A stretch of DNA of 54,255 nt. Source: Prevotellaceae bacterium. GTDB lineage: Bacteria; Bacteroidota; Bacteroidia; Bacteroidales; UBA932. Below are positions 29,909 to 40,437 of the stretch, in pieces. The DNA is taken from positions 1 to 54,255 of the forward strand of contig JAIRZQ010000183.1 in NCBI GenBank assembly GCA_031267135.1, in the 5' to 3' direction. Positions within the stretch are counted from its first letter, which is position 1, and the number at the start of each line of letters is the position of its first letter. The notes beneath the pieces were generated by a model. It saw only the letters and a program-made list of their open reading frames with translations. It did not search any database and was not told the origin of the DNA. A program made the translations under genes and the position numbers.

Positions 29909-32900
29909 ATGAATGTAACAAAAACAAAAATGAGCAGGCTGAAAAAACTGCTGACAATAAATGGACTGTATTTATGCATGCTGTTGATTCCTTTATGTTT
30001 ACCGGCTCAAACCGGAATTGTGGTTCAAGGACAGGTTACCGATAAAAACGGTCCTGTATCCGGAGTTGTAGTTTTGGTTCAGGAAACCGGTAAATATGCT
30101 ATTACAGATGACAATGGGAATTATTCCATTACGGTAAACGATGAAAATTCCGTTTTATCGCTTTCTTACATCGGATATAAAACGGTAAACGAACAGGTGG
30201 CAGGCAGAACGCTGGTCAATATCTTGCTTGAAGAAGATATTGCAACGCTTACAGAATCTGTTGTGGTTGGCTATGGACAGATGAAACGAAGCGATTTGAC
30301 GGGTTCGGTTGTTTCCGTATCGTCGGATGTCATTACCAAATCGGTAGTTACTTCTATTGACCAGGTATTGAACAGGGCGGCAGGCGTGCAGATTACCCAA
30401 AACTCAGGTATGCCCGGCGCAAGTGCATCCGTGAAAATAAGAGGCATAAGTTCGTTAAACGCTTCGACCGAACCCGTTTATGTGATAGATGGAATAATTA
30501 TTGATGGAGGCTCGTCTGGCGGTAACAATACAAACACAAATGCAATATCGTTTGTCAATCCTGCCGATATTGTTTCAATAGACATACTGAAGGATGCTTC
30601 GGCTACGGCAATTTACGGCTCAAGAGCATCAAACGGCGTTATTATCATTACAACCAAACGCGGACAAAAAGGCGATGCTTCGGTTACTTACAATGGCTAT
30701 GCAGGCTGGCAGCAAATACCCGGAAAATTAGATGTGTTAAACCTGCGTGAATATGCCATACATCGTAATACGCTGGCAGAATTGGGCATCTCGCAATGGA
30801 ACAACAATTTTGTTCGTCCCGATTTGCTGGGAAACGGTACCGACTGGCAGGATGAATTGTTTGCAAGCGCTTTTATGCAAAGTCACAATATTTCCATTTC
30901 GGGAGGAAGCGAACGAAATACTTATGCAATGACGGCAGGATATCTGAATCAAGACGGTATCGCAGCAGGTTCGGGATTTAAGAGATTGAACTTGACGGGA
31001 AATTTTGATGCGCAGGTAAAGGATTTTTTGAAAGCTGGGATAAACTTTGCATTCAGCAATTCAAATCAAAAATTAACTGTTTCCGACCAATCGCTGATTT
31101 CGGTTGCATTAAGAACAACGCCTGATGTTCCCGTGCGCAATGCCGATGGCTCTTTTGCAGGAACCGAAGAACAGTTTATGCCGAGAAATCCAATGGCATT
31201 GGCATCGCTGGTTAATAATACAAATGAAATTACGGGAATACGCGGAAATACTTATCTGGACGCCAAAATTTTGGATGGGTTAACCTTACGCACCGAACTG
31301 TCTTTTAATTACGGTATTACAAATACCTATAGATTTCAGCCAAAATACAGCCTTTCGTCAACTCAATTTGCCGATGACAACCAGGGCGATTACAACAAAC
31401 AGTACAATAAGTACTGGAACTGGAATACTGTTGCAACATACGGCAAAACGTTCGGCGTGCATACCATCAACGCTATGCTTGGACACGAAATGCAAAAATC
31501 GTTTTGGGAATTTATATCCGGAAGCCGAACAGGATATATTGTGAATACGGGAATGCCGGGGTTGAATTTGGGTGATGCCACAACCGCCACCAACAACGGC
31601 TATCCCGAATCCAGCGCAATTCAATCGGTTTTTGGTCGCGTGTTCTACTCTTTCGCCGATAAATATTTAATAACCGCAACATTGCGGCGAGACGGTTCAT
31701 CAAAACTGCCGCCTGAAAATCGCTGGGACTGGTTTCCATCTGCTGCCGTAGCATGGAAAATATCCAACGAAAAATTCTTTAAGGACATCGATTTTCTTAA
31801 AAATGTTAATAATGCAAAACTGCGTTTAGGCTGGGGACTTGTAGGCAATCAGAATATTCCCGACAATAATGCTTTCCGGTCTGTGTACAGTACGGTAACA
31901 ACAAATTTCGGAACCGGCTTGCTGGCAAGCAATACGCCAAACACGTACATGGTATGGGAAAAAACAAGTTCATATAATATCGGACTGGATTTGAATTTGT
32001 TTAACAACCGCATCGAATTTATCGCCGATTTCTATTATAAGAAAACGCAGAATTTGTTGCTTCAGGCATCGCTTCCTGTTTATTCGGGAACAAGCGGAAC
32101 AGGCGGAAGCGCCCGTCCGTGGGTTAATCTCGGCTCGCTCGAAAACAAAGGTTTTGAACTGACATTGAATACCGTAAATCTTAACAAAAATGATTTCCTG
32201 TGGCGTACAAATATCACGTTTTCGTTAAATAGAAATAAAATGCTGTCAATTAATACTCAAACAGGTACCGACGTGCGAAGCATTGCAGACCCCGAAGGCG
32301 GCACAACTACTCTTACGCGTACAGTCGTAGGTCAGCCTATCGGACAGTTTTACGGCTATCAGATAATAGGTCGTTTTGAAAAGCCAACCGATTTCTATTA
32401 TAAGGATGCAGATGGAAATATAAAACGTACTCCTGTTATGTTCGACTTGCCTGTCGATGAGCTTAACGGCGTATGGATTGGCGATTTTATATATGCCGAC
32501 CGCAACGGAGATGGAAAAATTGATGAAAACGACCTTGCATTTATAGGAAATCCCGAACCTGAATTTACTTTCGGAATCAGCAATACCTTTACCTATAAAA
32601 ACTGGGATCTGACTGTATTTCTTACAGGCTCGGTAGGCAATAAGGCGGTAAATTATATGCGGAGATGGATGGAAAATCCGCGACGGAATATTTCAAACCT
32701 GTTTTCAAAAGCTGCGCGGTATGCACAGACAGGATTGATTAATCCCAACGGACCCGACAATGATTACAGAAATCTGCAAATCACCGGCGGCGACAGCGAC
32801 ATGCCTCGCATACCTCTTTCGACTGCAACTTCCGATTACGATTTTGCATTCAGCGACAGATATGTCGAAGATGCTTCTTACCTTCGTATTCAGAACATAT

Positions 32901-33121
32901 CGCTTGGATATACTTTACCTTCCAAGTTAACAGGCAAATTCGGCGTCAGAACGGCTAAACTGTACCTTAATCTGCAGAACGTATATACATTTACGGATTA
33001 TTCGGGTTACGACCCTGAAATAGGCATATCGTACAGTAACGGCAACCAGCTGACCGGCGTTGATTTCGGACGCTATCCTTCACCGCGTATTTACACATTT
33101 GGAATTAATATTACTTTCTAA
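29909..33121 (+). CDS. SusC/RagA-family TonB-linked outer membrane protein
   Basis: 1070 aa; carboxypeptidase-D-like domain (GQVTDKNGPVSGVVVLV), VVVGYGQMKRSDLTGSV plug start, C-terminal beta strand ending ITF. Confidence 0.97.
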   Translation: MNVTKTKMSRLKKLLTINGLYLCMLLIPLCLPAQTGIVVQGQVTDKNGPVSGVVVLVQETGKYAITDDNGNYSITVNDENSVLSLSYIGYKTVNEQVAGRTLVNILLEEDIATLTESVVVGYGQMKRSDLTGSVVSVSSDVITKSVVTSIDQVLNRAAGVQITQNSGMPGASASVKIRGISSLNASTEPVYVIDGIIIDGGSSGGNNTNTNAISFVNPADIVSIDILKDASATAIYGSRASNGVIIITTKRGQKGDASVTYNGYAGWQQIPGKLDVLNLREYAIHRNTLAELGISQWNNNFVRPDLLGNGTDWQDELFASAFMQSHNISISGGSERNTYAMTAGYLNQDGIAAGSGFKRLNLTGNFDAQVKDFLKAGINFAFSNSNQKLTVSDQSLISVALRTTPDVPVRNADGSFAGTEEQFMPRNPMALASLVNNTNEITGIRGNTYLDAKILDGLTLRTELSFNYGITNTYRFQPKYSLSSTQFADDNQGDYNKQYNKYWNWNTVATYGKTFGVHTINAMLGHEMQKSFWEFISGSRTGYIVNTGMPGLNLGDATTATNNGYPESSAIQSVFGRVFYSFADKYLITATLRRDGSSKLPPENRWDWFPSAAVAWKISNEKFFKDIDFLKNVNNAKLRLGWGLVGNQNIPDNNAFRSVYSTVTTNFGTGLLASNTPNTYMVWEKTSSYNIGLDLNLFNNRIEFIADFYYKKTQNLLLQASLPVYSGTSGTGGSARPWVNLGSLENKGFELTLNTVNLNKNDFLWRTNITFSLNRNKMLSINTQTGTDVRSIADPEGGTTTLTRTVVGQPIGQFYGYQIIGRFEKPTDFYYKDADGNIKRTPVMFDLPVDELNGVWIGDFIYADRNGDGKIDENDLAFIGNPEPEFTFGISNTFTYKNWDLTVFLTGSVGNKAVNYMRRWMENPRRNISNLFSKAARYAQTGLINPNGPDNDYRNLQITGGDSDMPRIPLSTATSDYDFAFSDRYVEDASYLRIQNISLGYTLPSKLTGKFGVRTAKLYLNLQNVYTFTDYSGYDPEIGISYSNGNQLTGVDFGRYPSPRIYTFGINITF

Positions 33122-33132
33122 ATTAAAATAAA

Positions 33133-34791
33133 ATGAATATGAACACTAAAAAATTAATATATTCGATTACTGTTGCATTAACCTTATCGTTGAGTTCGTG
33201 CAGCGATTTTCTTGAAATTACGCCAAGAAATGTAGTAACGGGAAGCAGTTTGACTGCCGAAAATCTTTCGGCGCTCACATCGCCTCTTTACAATATAGTA
33301 TGGGCTGATTTCAATTCTCAATTTTATTACGGTTTGGGCGATGGAGCTTCGTATAATTTATACGCGCCCTATTCAAACTATATTTACCCTTTTGCCGATT
33401 TTTCGGTAACAGGTCTTACAGGACCGCTGGTAAGCGCGTGGTCGTCGTTCTATCAGGTTGTGCAGCAAGCCAACAAAATAATAATAAGCGTTAACGAAAG
33501 TTCGGCAAGTCAGGATGTGAAAAATCAATACATTGGCGAAGCGCGTTTTATGCGGGGAACTGCCTACTGGTATTTGGCATCGTTATGGGGAAATGTGATT
33601 ATATCCGAAGACCCTGCGCAAATAGTAAACAATCCGTTGATGAATACGCATCGCAGCAGCGATGTTTTTGAATTTGCCATACGCGATTTGGAATTTGCGG
33701 CAAAATATTTACCTGAAAATCCTCCGCAAACAGGACGCATCGACAGATATGCCGCATTTGGAATGTTATCGCGGGTATACTTGGCGTATTCGGGATTTGT
33801 ATCGGGTCAGTCGAACCCTAATTCAGGAACGCGCGACAGCGAATATCTGGATCTTGCAAAAAAAGCGGCAGAAAAAGTTATCGACGAGAGCAGGTACCGG
33901 TTAATGGATAATTATCCGGATTTGTTTAAAGTCGAAAATAACAACAATGCAGAATCCGTATTTGCTTTTCAGTGGGTGCCGGGAATGAACAGCAGTAATG
34001 GCTGGGGAGTAATAAACAATCATCAGGCGTATTTTGCATACAGCTCGGAAATTACCGGAGACGATGCCGCATGGGGCGACTGGACGCGAGCTACGTATGA
34101 TGTGATTAAAGAATACAATTCAGCCGATACAATTCGGCGCAAAGCTACCTGGATGGGCTATGGAGATTTTTATCCTGAAATAAATAAAGCCAACGGCGGC
34201 TTACTCTGCGAACGAAGCAACGGGCAGCAGTATCTTAATGTGAAAAAAGGAGTTGTCGGTTCTACAAAAGACAATCCTGCCATTGCACGCATGAATTCTG
34301 CCCTGAACACATACATGCTGCGTCTGGCTGAAGTTTATTTGAATTATGCCGAAGCGATATTGGGCAACAGTGCCGCTACAACCGATGTTAATGCACTGCT
34401 GTATTTCAATAAAGTTCGTTCTCGTGCAAAAATGCCCGAAAAATCAAGCATTTCGTATGAAGATATACGTTACGAGCGCCGTGTTGAATTTTGTATGGAA
34501 GGTCAATACTGGTATGATTTGCTTGGCCGCTCGTATTATAAGCGGCAGGACGTCATAGAATACCTTATTGCTCAACACAGAGAAACTATTGTACCGTTTC
34601 TTTTTGAATCGCCCAATAATTTAAGCATGGATACTTCGCGGGATGAAGCGTCGCGAGCTGTCGGCAATATTGATGCATCGGTATTTTTATTGCCTTATCC
34701 ATCGGATGAAGTGATACAGAATCCATTACTCAGGGAGCCTCCGATTCCTTATCAGTTTACGGAAGAAAGAATAACAGATTTATTTAATTAA
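33133..34791 (+). CDS. SusD/RagB-family nutrient-binding outer membrane lipoprotein
   Basis: SSCSDFLEITPRN lipobox; RFMRGTAYWYLASLWGNV; MLRLAEVYLNYAEAI. Confidence 0.96.
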   Translation: MNMNTKKLIYSITVALTLSLSSCSDFLEITPRNVVTGSSLTAENLSALTSPLYNIVWADFNSQFYYGLGDGASYNLYAPYSNYIYPFADFSVTGLTGPLVSAWSSFYQVVQQANKIIISVNESSASQDVKNQYIGEARFMRGTAYWYLASLWGNVIISEDPAQIVNNPLMNTHRSSDVFEFAIRDLEFAAKYLPENPPQTGRIDRYAAFGMLSRVYLAYSGFVSGQSNPNSGTRDSEYLDLAKKAAEKVIDESRYRLMDNYPDLFKVENNNNAESVFAFQWVPGMNSSNGWGVINNHQAYFAYSSEITGDDAAWGDWTRATYDVIKEYNSADTIRRKATWMGYGDFYPEINKANGGLLCERSNGQQYLNVKKGVVGSTKDNPAIARMNSALNTYMLRLAEVYLNYAEAILGNSAATTDVNALLYFNKVRSRAKMPEKSSISYEDIRYERRVEFCMEGQYWYDLLGRSYYKRQDVIEYLIAQHRETIVPFLFESPNNLSMDTSRDEASRAVGNIDASVFLLPYPSDEVIQNPLLREPPIPYQFTEERITDLFN

Positions 34792-34804
34792 AACATATAT
34801 TAAA

Positions 34805-36115
34805 ATGAAAAACATAATATATAGAGATATTTTTGCATGGCTTGCGATTATGAGCATATCGGTGATTTGCCTTACATCGTGTAAAGACGATGAAAATGAT
34901 GATTTGAACACGCCGATGAAAATTACAGCCGTTTACTTGGAAGATTCGCAGTCTTCGGTATCCGACAGGCTCGTGGAGTATGCCCGTTTGGGACAGACCC
35001 TGCGTCTGGAAGGTTCCGGATTCGGCGGCTTGCAGAAAATATATGTAAACGGACGTTCTACCTTTTTCAACAACGCATTGCTGACAGATGCCAACGTGCT
35101 TGTAAGCATTTCAGGCGAAACTCCTGTATTGGATGCAGACCCTGATATGAGAAATACAATTATTCTTGAAAAAAACGGAACTCAATACACATATCCGTTT
35201 GAAATACGGCTGGCTGCCCCTGCAATTACGGGCATCTCGCACACAATGCCTCAAGCGGGCGAAGAAATTACCGTTTACGGAACAGGTTTGCAGGGAATAG
35301 ATAAAGTAATATTTCCCGGCAATGTTGCAGTTACCGGCGGAATAATATCCGACAACGTGGATGGTAAGTACTGTATTGTTACAGTGCCTTCGGGAGTTTC
35401 TGACGATGGAGGTTCCCTGTTTATCGAAGGTATTAATGGCGGAGCATATTCTCCTGCTTATTTTAATTTCAAAAGAGGACTTTTTCACAATTTCGATAAT
35501 GTAAATAACTATTCGTGGGCATCGGGTATTGATGATGCAGGAACGCCTCTGACTGATATAATTCCTGCATTGGGAAGTCAGCCAAAATCACAGGGCGGAT
35601 ATCAGTGCTTCAATTTTAGCGGAGCAACCATTGCCGCCAATGCCGATAAGCGCTACTGGACTAACTCTGCCGACTGGCCTTCTGCACTGTTGAATGTAAT
35701 ACCCGGAAATACCGCCGCCGGTATGGCTGCCGTACAAATGGACATTTATGTCGAAGGAAACTGGAATTCGGGAATTATTCGTATGGTAATGGCTGACGGT
35801 TCGGGTACCGACAGATATTGCATGCTGTATCGTCCGTGGTACAGAAACGGAGCCGTTGTACAGTTCGAAAATCCGGGCTGCTGGTACACGATTACGCTTC
35901 CGTTCAGCGACAGCGATGATTATTCGGGAAAAACTTTTGCCGATGTTGTAGCTTCGATGACAAATGCAGCGTATAAGCAATCGGGACCATGGTTCCATAA
36001 TACAGGAATAACTGATGTTTTTGAACCTGATGCAACAGATGTAAAAGTTTACTTTGATAATTTGCGCGTAGTGCCGCTGGATACGCCTGTTTATGATGAA
36101 TTTGGGGATGAATGA
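34805..36115 (+). CDS. IPT/TIG-containing glycan-binding surface lipoprotein (SGBP-like)
   Basis: LTSCKDDENDD lipobox; two IPT/TIG-like segments; position between SusD and GH10. Confidence 0.82.
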   Translation: MKNIIYRDIFAWLAIMSISVICLTSCKDDENDDLNTPMKITAVYLEDSQSSVSDRLVEYARLGQTLRLEGSGFGGLQKIYVNGRSTFFNNALLTDANVLVSISGETPVLDADPDMRNTIILEKNGTQYTYPFEIRLAAPAITGISHTMPQAGEEITVYGTGLQGIDKVIFPGNVAVTGGIISDNVDGKYCIVTVPSGVSDDGGSLFIEGINGGAYSPAYFNFKRGLFHNFDNVNNYSWASGIDDAGTPLTDIIPALGSQPKSQGGYQCFNFSGATIAANADKRYWTNSADWPSALLNVIPGNTAAGMAAVQMDIYVEGNWNSGIIRMVMADGSGTDRYCMLYRPWYRNGAVVQFENPGCWYTITLPFSDSDDYSGKTFADVVASMTNAAYKQSGPWFHNTGITDVFEPDATDVKVYFDNLRVVPLDTPVYDEFGDE

Positions 36116-36145
36116 AATAATGTATAAGATTTTAAAATTAATAAT

Positions 36146-38320
36146 ATGAAATATTTTAAATTTATTTTCCCTGCAATATTGCTTGCAGGAAGTTTATTTT
36201 CGTGTAATGATGTTGACGAATTTAAATATGGCGATGGAAGAACTCCTTTAACCGATATAAAAAATATTCCGCTTTCATCTGACGAAAAACTTGGATTATA
36301 TGGAAATCTGACGGAATATATTCCATCCGGAATGTTACTGGGTTGTGGTATTGATATGGTTGATGGCTATATGAACAGCGAAACATATCGCAATTTGACA
36401 AATGCAAATTTTAACGCCGTAACGGCGGGCTATCACATGAAACACGGCGCTGTTGTAAGCAATACCGGTACATTGAATTTTCAGGCTGTCGATAATTTCG
36501 TTAACGCTTTACCTGCAAATATCGATTTGTTTGGACATACACTGGTATGGCACCAAAATCAGAATAAAACATATCTTAATCGTCTTATAGCTCCTGAAGT
36601 AATAGCTGCGCCCGGCGAAAATCTGTTGGATTTAAGCGCCTTGGAAGATGGAACATTTACAGGCTGGGGAAGGAATAATGCATCGGATATAACCTTATCA
36701 ACAGGCGAAGGACGCGATGGAGGAGATGCCGTACGCATGGAAACAACCACCGGCGGCAACGAGTGGGATACTCAACTTACTTCTCCCGAAATTCCCGCTG
36801 TAGCAGGACATACTTATGAACTTTCGTTTTGGATAAAATCCGAAGCGCCCGGTCAGGGCAGAGTTTCGTTTGCGGGAATGACAAACAACTACCCGTGGGT
36901 AAACGGGGGAGCATTGTTTGATACGGATGGAACATGGCAGGAAATAACTTACTCGGATTTGGAAGCTGCTGATGACGTTATAAAAATAGCTTTCGATTTG
37001 GGAAAAACAGCAGGCGTATATTATATTGATATTAACTCAATAAGCGTAACAGACCATGATGCAGAACCTGCCTATGTAAATTTGATTGCAAACGGTACTT
37101 TCGATGATAATTTGGATGGATGGGCAAAATGGAATGGCGCAGACAACTGTATGACGCAGGCGGCAGCAGTTGATGCATACGAAGGAACAGGAGCCTTACA
37201 AGTGGAAAACGCTACGGCAGGCAATGAATGGGACACTCAAATACATGTTGATTTCACTTCTACACTTGAAGAAGCCAAGAATTATGAAATTTCGTTTATG
37301 ATAAAATCTGATATTGATGCTACAATGAGATGCTCGACAACAGGAGGAACGACTCATTATCAAGGTACGCAGAACACAGGCGCTTCGTGGATTGAAATTG
37401 TATGGGAATTTGAAGGAAACGGCGCCGAAACAGGATTGAATTTTGACCTTGGAAAAACTGCTGCAACATATTACATTGATAACGTATTGGTAAGAGAAGT
37501 TATTGATGGCGGAGGCGGAACGGTTATCATAAATAAAACATGGGAACAGAAAGTACAGATTATTGACGATGCAATGCGCAACTGGATTACCGAAATGGTA
37601 AATCACTACAAAAATCGGGTACACGACTGGGATGTCGTTAACGAACCAATGACCGAAGGCGGAAATGTTCGCCCGGGACAGGAAGCTACAGAAGCGGCCG
37701 ACGAGTTCTATTGGCAATATTACCTTGGCAGCGACTATGCAGTTAAGGCATTTCAGTATGCACGCGCAGTATGCAATGCCGGCGATAAGCTGTTTATCAA
37801 CGATTATAATCTCGAATCGAATAACTCAAAACTCGAAGGAATCATAAATTATGTAAATTATATTGAGCAGCAGGGGCAAACGGTTGATGGCATTGGAACG
37901 CAGACTCATGCTTACATAAGGAATGCAGACGAATCCACAATAAACGAGATGAAATCCGGAATCGACAACATGTTCCAAAAATTGGCAGCTACGGGTAAGC
38001 TTGTCAAAGTGTCGGAATTGGATATTCGCGTGGGTTCTACTTCTCCAAGTCCCGACCTGCTGCAGCTTCAATCGGATATGTACCGTTATGTGATTGAATC
38101 GTATGTAAGAAATGTGCCTCAGGCGCAACGCTACGGAATTACAATATGGGGAATAAGCGATGGCAACAACGGCTCGTGGCTCGAAGATGATGCTCCCTGC
38201 GTTTGGGACAGCAATTATAATCGCAAGCCTGCGTATATGGGTGTTGCAAACGGACTGGCAGGATACGATGTAAGCGCCGATTGGGATTACGGTTATATGA
38301 CTGACTTGCAAAATCAGTAA
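36146..38320 (+). CDS. GH10 endo-1,4-beta-xylanase with two carbohydrate-binding modules inserted in the catalytic domain
   Basis: N-terminal GH10 half (VTAGYHMKHGAV...LFGHTLVWHQN), tandem CBM4/22-like repeats (GGNEWDTQL... twice), C-terminal half with VHDWDVVNEP (acid/base) and KVSELDIRVGS (nucleophile). Confidence 0.92.
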   Translation: MKYFKFIFPAILLAGSLFSCNDVDEFKYGDGRTPLTDIKNIPLSSDEKLGLYGNLTEYIPSGMLLGCGIDMVDGYMNSETYRNLTNANFNAVTAGYHMKHGAVVSNTGTLNFQAVDNFVNALPANIDLFGHTLVWHQNQNKTYLNRLIAPEVIAAPGENLLDLSALEDGTFTGWGRNNASDITLSTGEGRDGGDAVRMETTTGGNEWDTQLTSPEIPAVAGHTYELSFWIKSEAPGQGRVSFAGMTNNYPWVNGGALFDTDGTWQEITYSDLEAADDVIKIAFDLGKTAGVYYIDINSISVTDHDAEPAYVNLIANGTFDDNLDGWAKWNGADNCMTQAAAVDAYEGTGALQVENATAGNEWDTQIHVDFTSTLEEAKNYEISFMIKSDIDATMRCSTTGGTTHYQGTQNTGASWIEIVWEFEGNGAETGLNFDLGKTAATYYIDNVLVREVIDGGGGTVIINKTWEQKVQIIDDAMRNWITEMVNHYKNRVHDWDVVNEPMTEGGNVRPGQEATEAADEFYWQYYLGSDYAVKAFQYARAVCNAGDKLFINDYNLESNNSKLEGIINYVNYIEQQGQTVDGIGTQTHAYIRNADESTINEMKSGIDNMFQKLAATGKLVKVSELDIRVGSTSPSPDLLQLQSDMYRYVIESYVRNVPQAQRYGITIWGISDGNNGSWLEDDAPCVWDSNYNRKPAYMGVANGLAGYDVSADWDYGYMTDLQNQ

Positions 38321-38355
38321 AGTATTAGATTAAATCGGTCAAATTCAGTAATTTT

Positions 38356-38388
38356 GAAGAAAGTTGTCATATTGCGGCAACTTTCTTC
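38356..38388 (+). terminator. Hairpin at end of xylan locus
   Basis: GAAGAAAGTTG-TCATATTGCGG-CAACTTTCTTC, 11-bp perfect stem; weak T-tract (TGTTTAT). Confidence 0.65.
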
Positions 38389-38592
38389 TGTTTATCGGCT
38401 TTATATAAGTCCTGTAAAAGCTTACACTTATGATTGCGGCTTATAAAACTGAAACCAATAAGATCAATCACCGGATAGCTCGGTATCGGCTTGCCGAATA
38501 AGGCTTATATGGTAAACGCACAATCGAACAAATTGTCAATAAATACTGTTTGTTTTTGAAAATAAAAATTGCGCTATACCCTGACGATATGC

Positions 38593-39159
38593 TTATTTTC
38601 CGTTCCATCGATAGCTTTCGATATTTGCGTTCGACAGGTTTAACACCCGCTCAACAACAGTTTTTGCAATATCATCGACAGTTTGCGGTTTGCTGTAAAA
38701 TGAAGGCGCTGCCGGACAGACAATTCCGCCTGCAAGCGTTATTTGTTCCATGTTGCGAATATGTACCAGATTTAACGGCGCTTCACGGGTAACTGTAATC
38801 AACCTTCTGCGTTCTTTTAGCATTACATCTGCGGTTCGTGAAATAAGGTCACTTGCGTATCCGTTTGCAATGCGGGCAAGCATGCCCATCGAGCATGGAA
38901 TAACAATCAGCGTGCCGTAATCGGACGAGCCGGAAGAAAAAGGAGCGAACAAATCGTCGTTTTCGTATATACTGATATGCTTGTAGCGATTTATATCTTC
39001 ACAGGTCTCGTAATCGAAAACCTGCTTGCCTGTCGGTGTAAATATGACGGCAATTTCATCAAACTGCGAATAGTGCGCATCAAGCATGTCGAGCATTGTT
39101 TTTGCATATATCTGTCCGCTTGCGCCTGTTATTCCTATTATTATTTTTTGTTTTTTCAT
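38593..39159 (-). CDS. ubiX: UbiX-family flavin prenyltransferase
   Basis: KIIIGITGASGQIYAKTMLDML...PCSMGMLARIANGYASDLISRTADVMLKERRRLITVTREAPL. Confidence 0.93.
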   Translation of the reverse strand: MKKQKIIIGITGASGQIYAKTMLDMLDAHYSQFDEIAVIFTPTGKQVFDYETCEDINRYKHISIYENDDLFAPFSSGSSDYGTLIVIPCSMGMLARIANGYASDLISRTADVMLKERRRLITVTREAPLNLVHIRNMEQITLAGGIVCPAAPSFYSKPQTVDDIAKTVVERVLNLSNANIESYRWNGK

Positions 39160-39367
39160 CTTCGTAAAATTATTTTTGCAAATGTATATATTTATTTAAG
39201 TACATAACAAAATTAAAGACATTAATATTAATTTGATTAGAGGATTAAACAAAACATTTGCAATATGTTAATATTTTATTGATATGTACTAAAATAATCT
39301 GTTTGTTGTTATTTATGAAAACCCTTAACTTTATAGTACAAAGTTAAAGGTTCTTTAATTATTAAAG

Positions 39368-40423
39368 TTACCTTTCATTTTTTACAAATTTCACAAATTC
39401 ATCCATAACGTCACTCCATTTGGAATCGTTCCAAATTTTCTTGCCATCGTCATTTATTAATTCAAAATTGTGTCCTCGTCCAGGCATCGGATGCATTTTA
39501 TAATTTGTTTTATTTGCAAATCCGAAATATATCGGTAATAATTCGCAGGCTAAACTGTGATAATCTCTTGTTCCGTAAGTAACAAAAACAGGCTGTTTCA
39601 AATTTGCCAATATTTCTACAACCGATTGCGAAAAACTTTTCCATGTTGCAGGCAAATCGCCGCTCCAATTATCAGGAACATTTGTTGATTGAACCATATA
39701 CATCCAACTGTTCCAATAATTTTCTATTTGCTGTTGCGCTTCATCTTCGGTTATTTGTCCTTTTATTGCTTCTGCGCGTAATTCTTGCATTATGCCTGCG
39801 TATCGGCCAAAAGGACTCGAACTCGAAAAGCCAATGGCTTTTATAGTTTCATTCTCTGATGCCAATCGTGCTGCAACATAGGCGCCCTGTGAATGTCCAT
39901 AAACATATATGCTGTCACTGTACACCAAATTTTCTCCTATCAAACAGTCAATAACTTCATTTGCACGCTCAACATAAGTTTCGACTACATTGCGCTTCAT
40001 GTACGTCTTGTCATAATCGTAAGGATTTTTCGATTTTACGTAAGCGTACTGATTATTCAAATTTTCTACATTCACAACAGGCGGCGTATTGGGTTGTGAT
40101 ATTTCTACAACGTTAAACCGGTTAAAAACCGTTTTGTTGAAAATGCTAAAATGATTTGCATCCAAATAGCCATTGTTATCAACTATTAAAGGCATTGGCA
40201 AAGAACCCTGAATAAATAAAAGTAAAGGTTTTTTTGAGTCAACAGTATCGTATTTCACAAAATGAATTGTATCTGTTGCGGTTGTCAAGCAAAATAATTT
40301 GAGATTTAACTGTTTAATGTTTTCTGTCGTAAGTTTATTTTGCGCAAATGTAATATTGCAGCAAAACGCCAAACATAAACATAACACTAACTTTGTAATG
40401 TTTTTGTTAATTGTAATCATCAA
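39368..40423 (-). CDS. Exported alpha/beta-hydrolase (dienelactone hydrolase-like)
   Basis: Signal peptide; KKPLLLFIQGSLPMPL; SIYVYGHSQGAYVAARLA (GxSxG nucleophile elbow); GRGHNFE His. Confidence 0.78.
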   Translation of the reverse strand: MMITINKNITKLVLCLCLAFCCNITFAQNKLTTENIKQLNLKLFCLTTATDTIHFVKYDTVDSKKPLLLFIQGSLPMPLIVDNNGYLDANHFSIFNKTVFNRFNVVEISQPNTPPVVNVENLNNQYAYVKSKNPYDYDKTYMKRNVVETYVERANEVIDCLIGENLVYSDSIYVYGHSQGAYVAARLASENETIKAIGFSSSSPFGRYAGIMQELRAEAIKGQITEDEAQQQIENYWNSWMYMVQSTNVPDNWSGDLPATWKSFSQSVVEILANLKQPVFVTYGTRDYHSLACELLPIYFGFANKTNYKMHPMPGRGHNFELINDDGKKIWNDSKWSDVMDEFVKFVKNER

Positions 40424-40437
40424 ATCTTGCGTTTTAT

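Noticed and set aside
38400-38590. Possible transposon relic between the GH10 gene and ubiX
   Set aside because: Short repeated ggcttata-like words but no recognisable transposase fragment or clear inverted ends.
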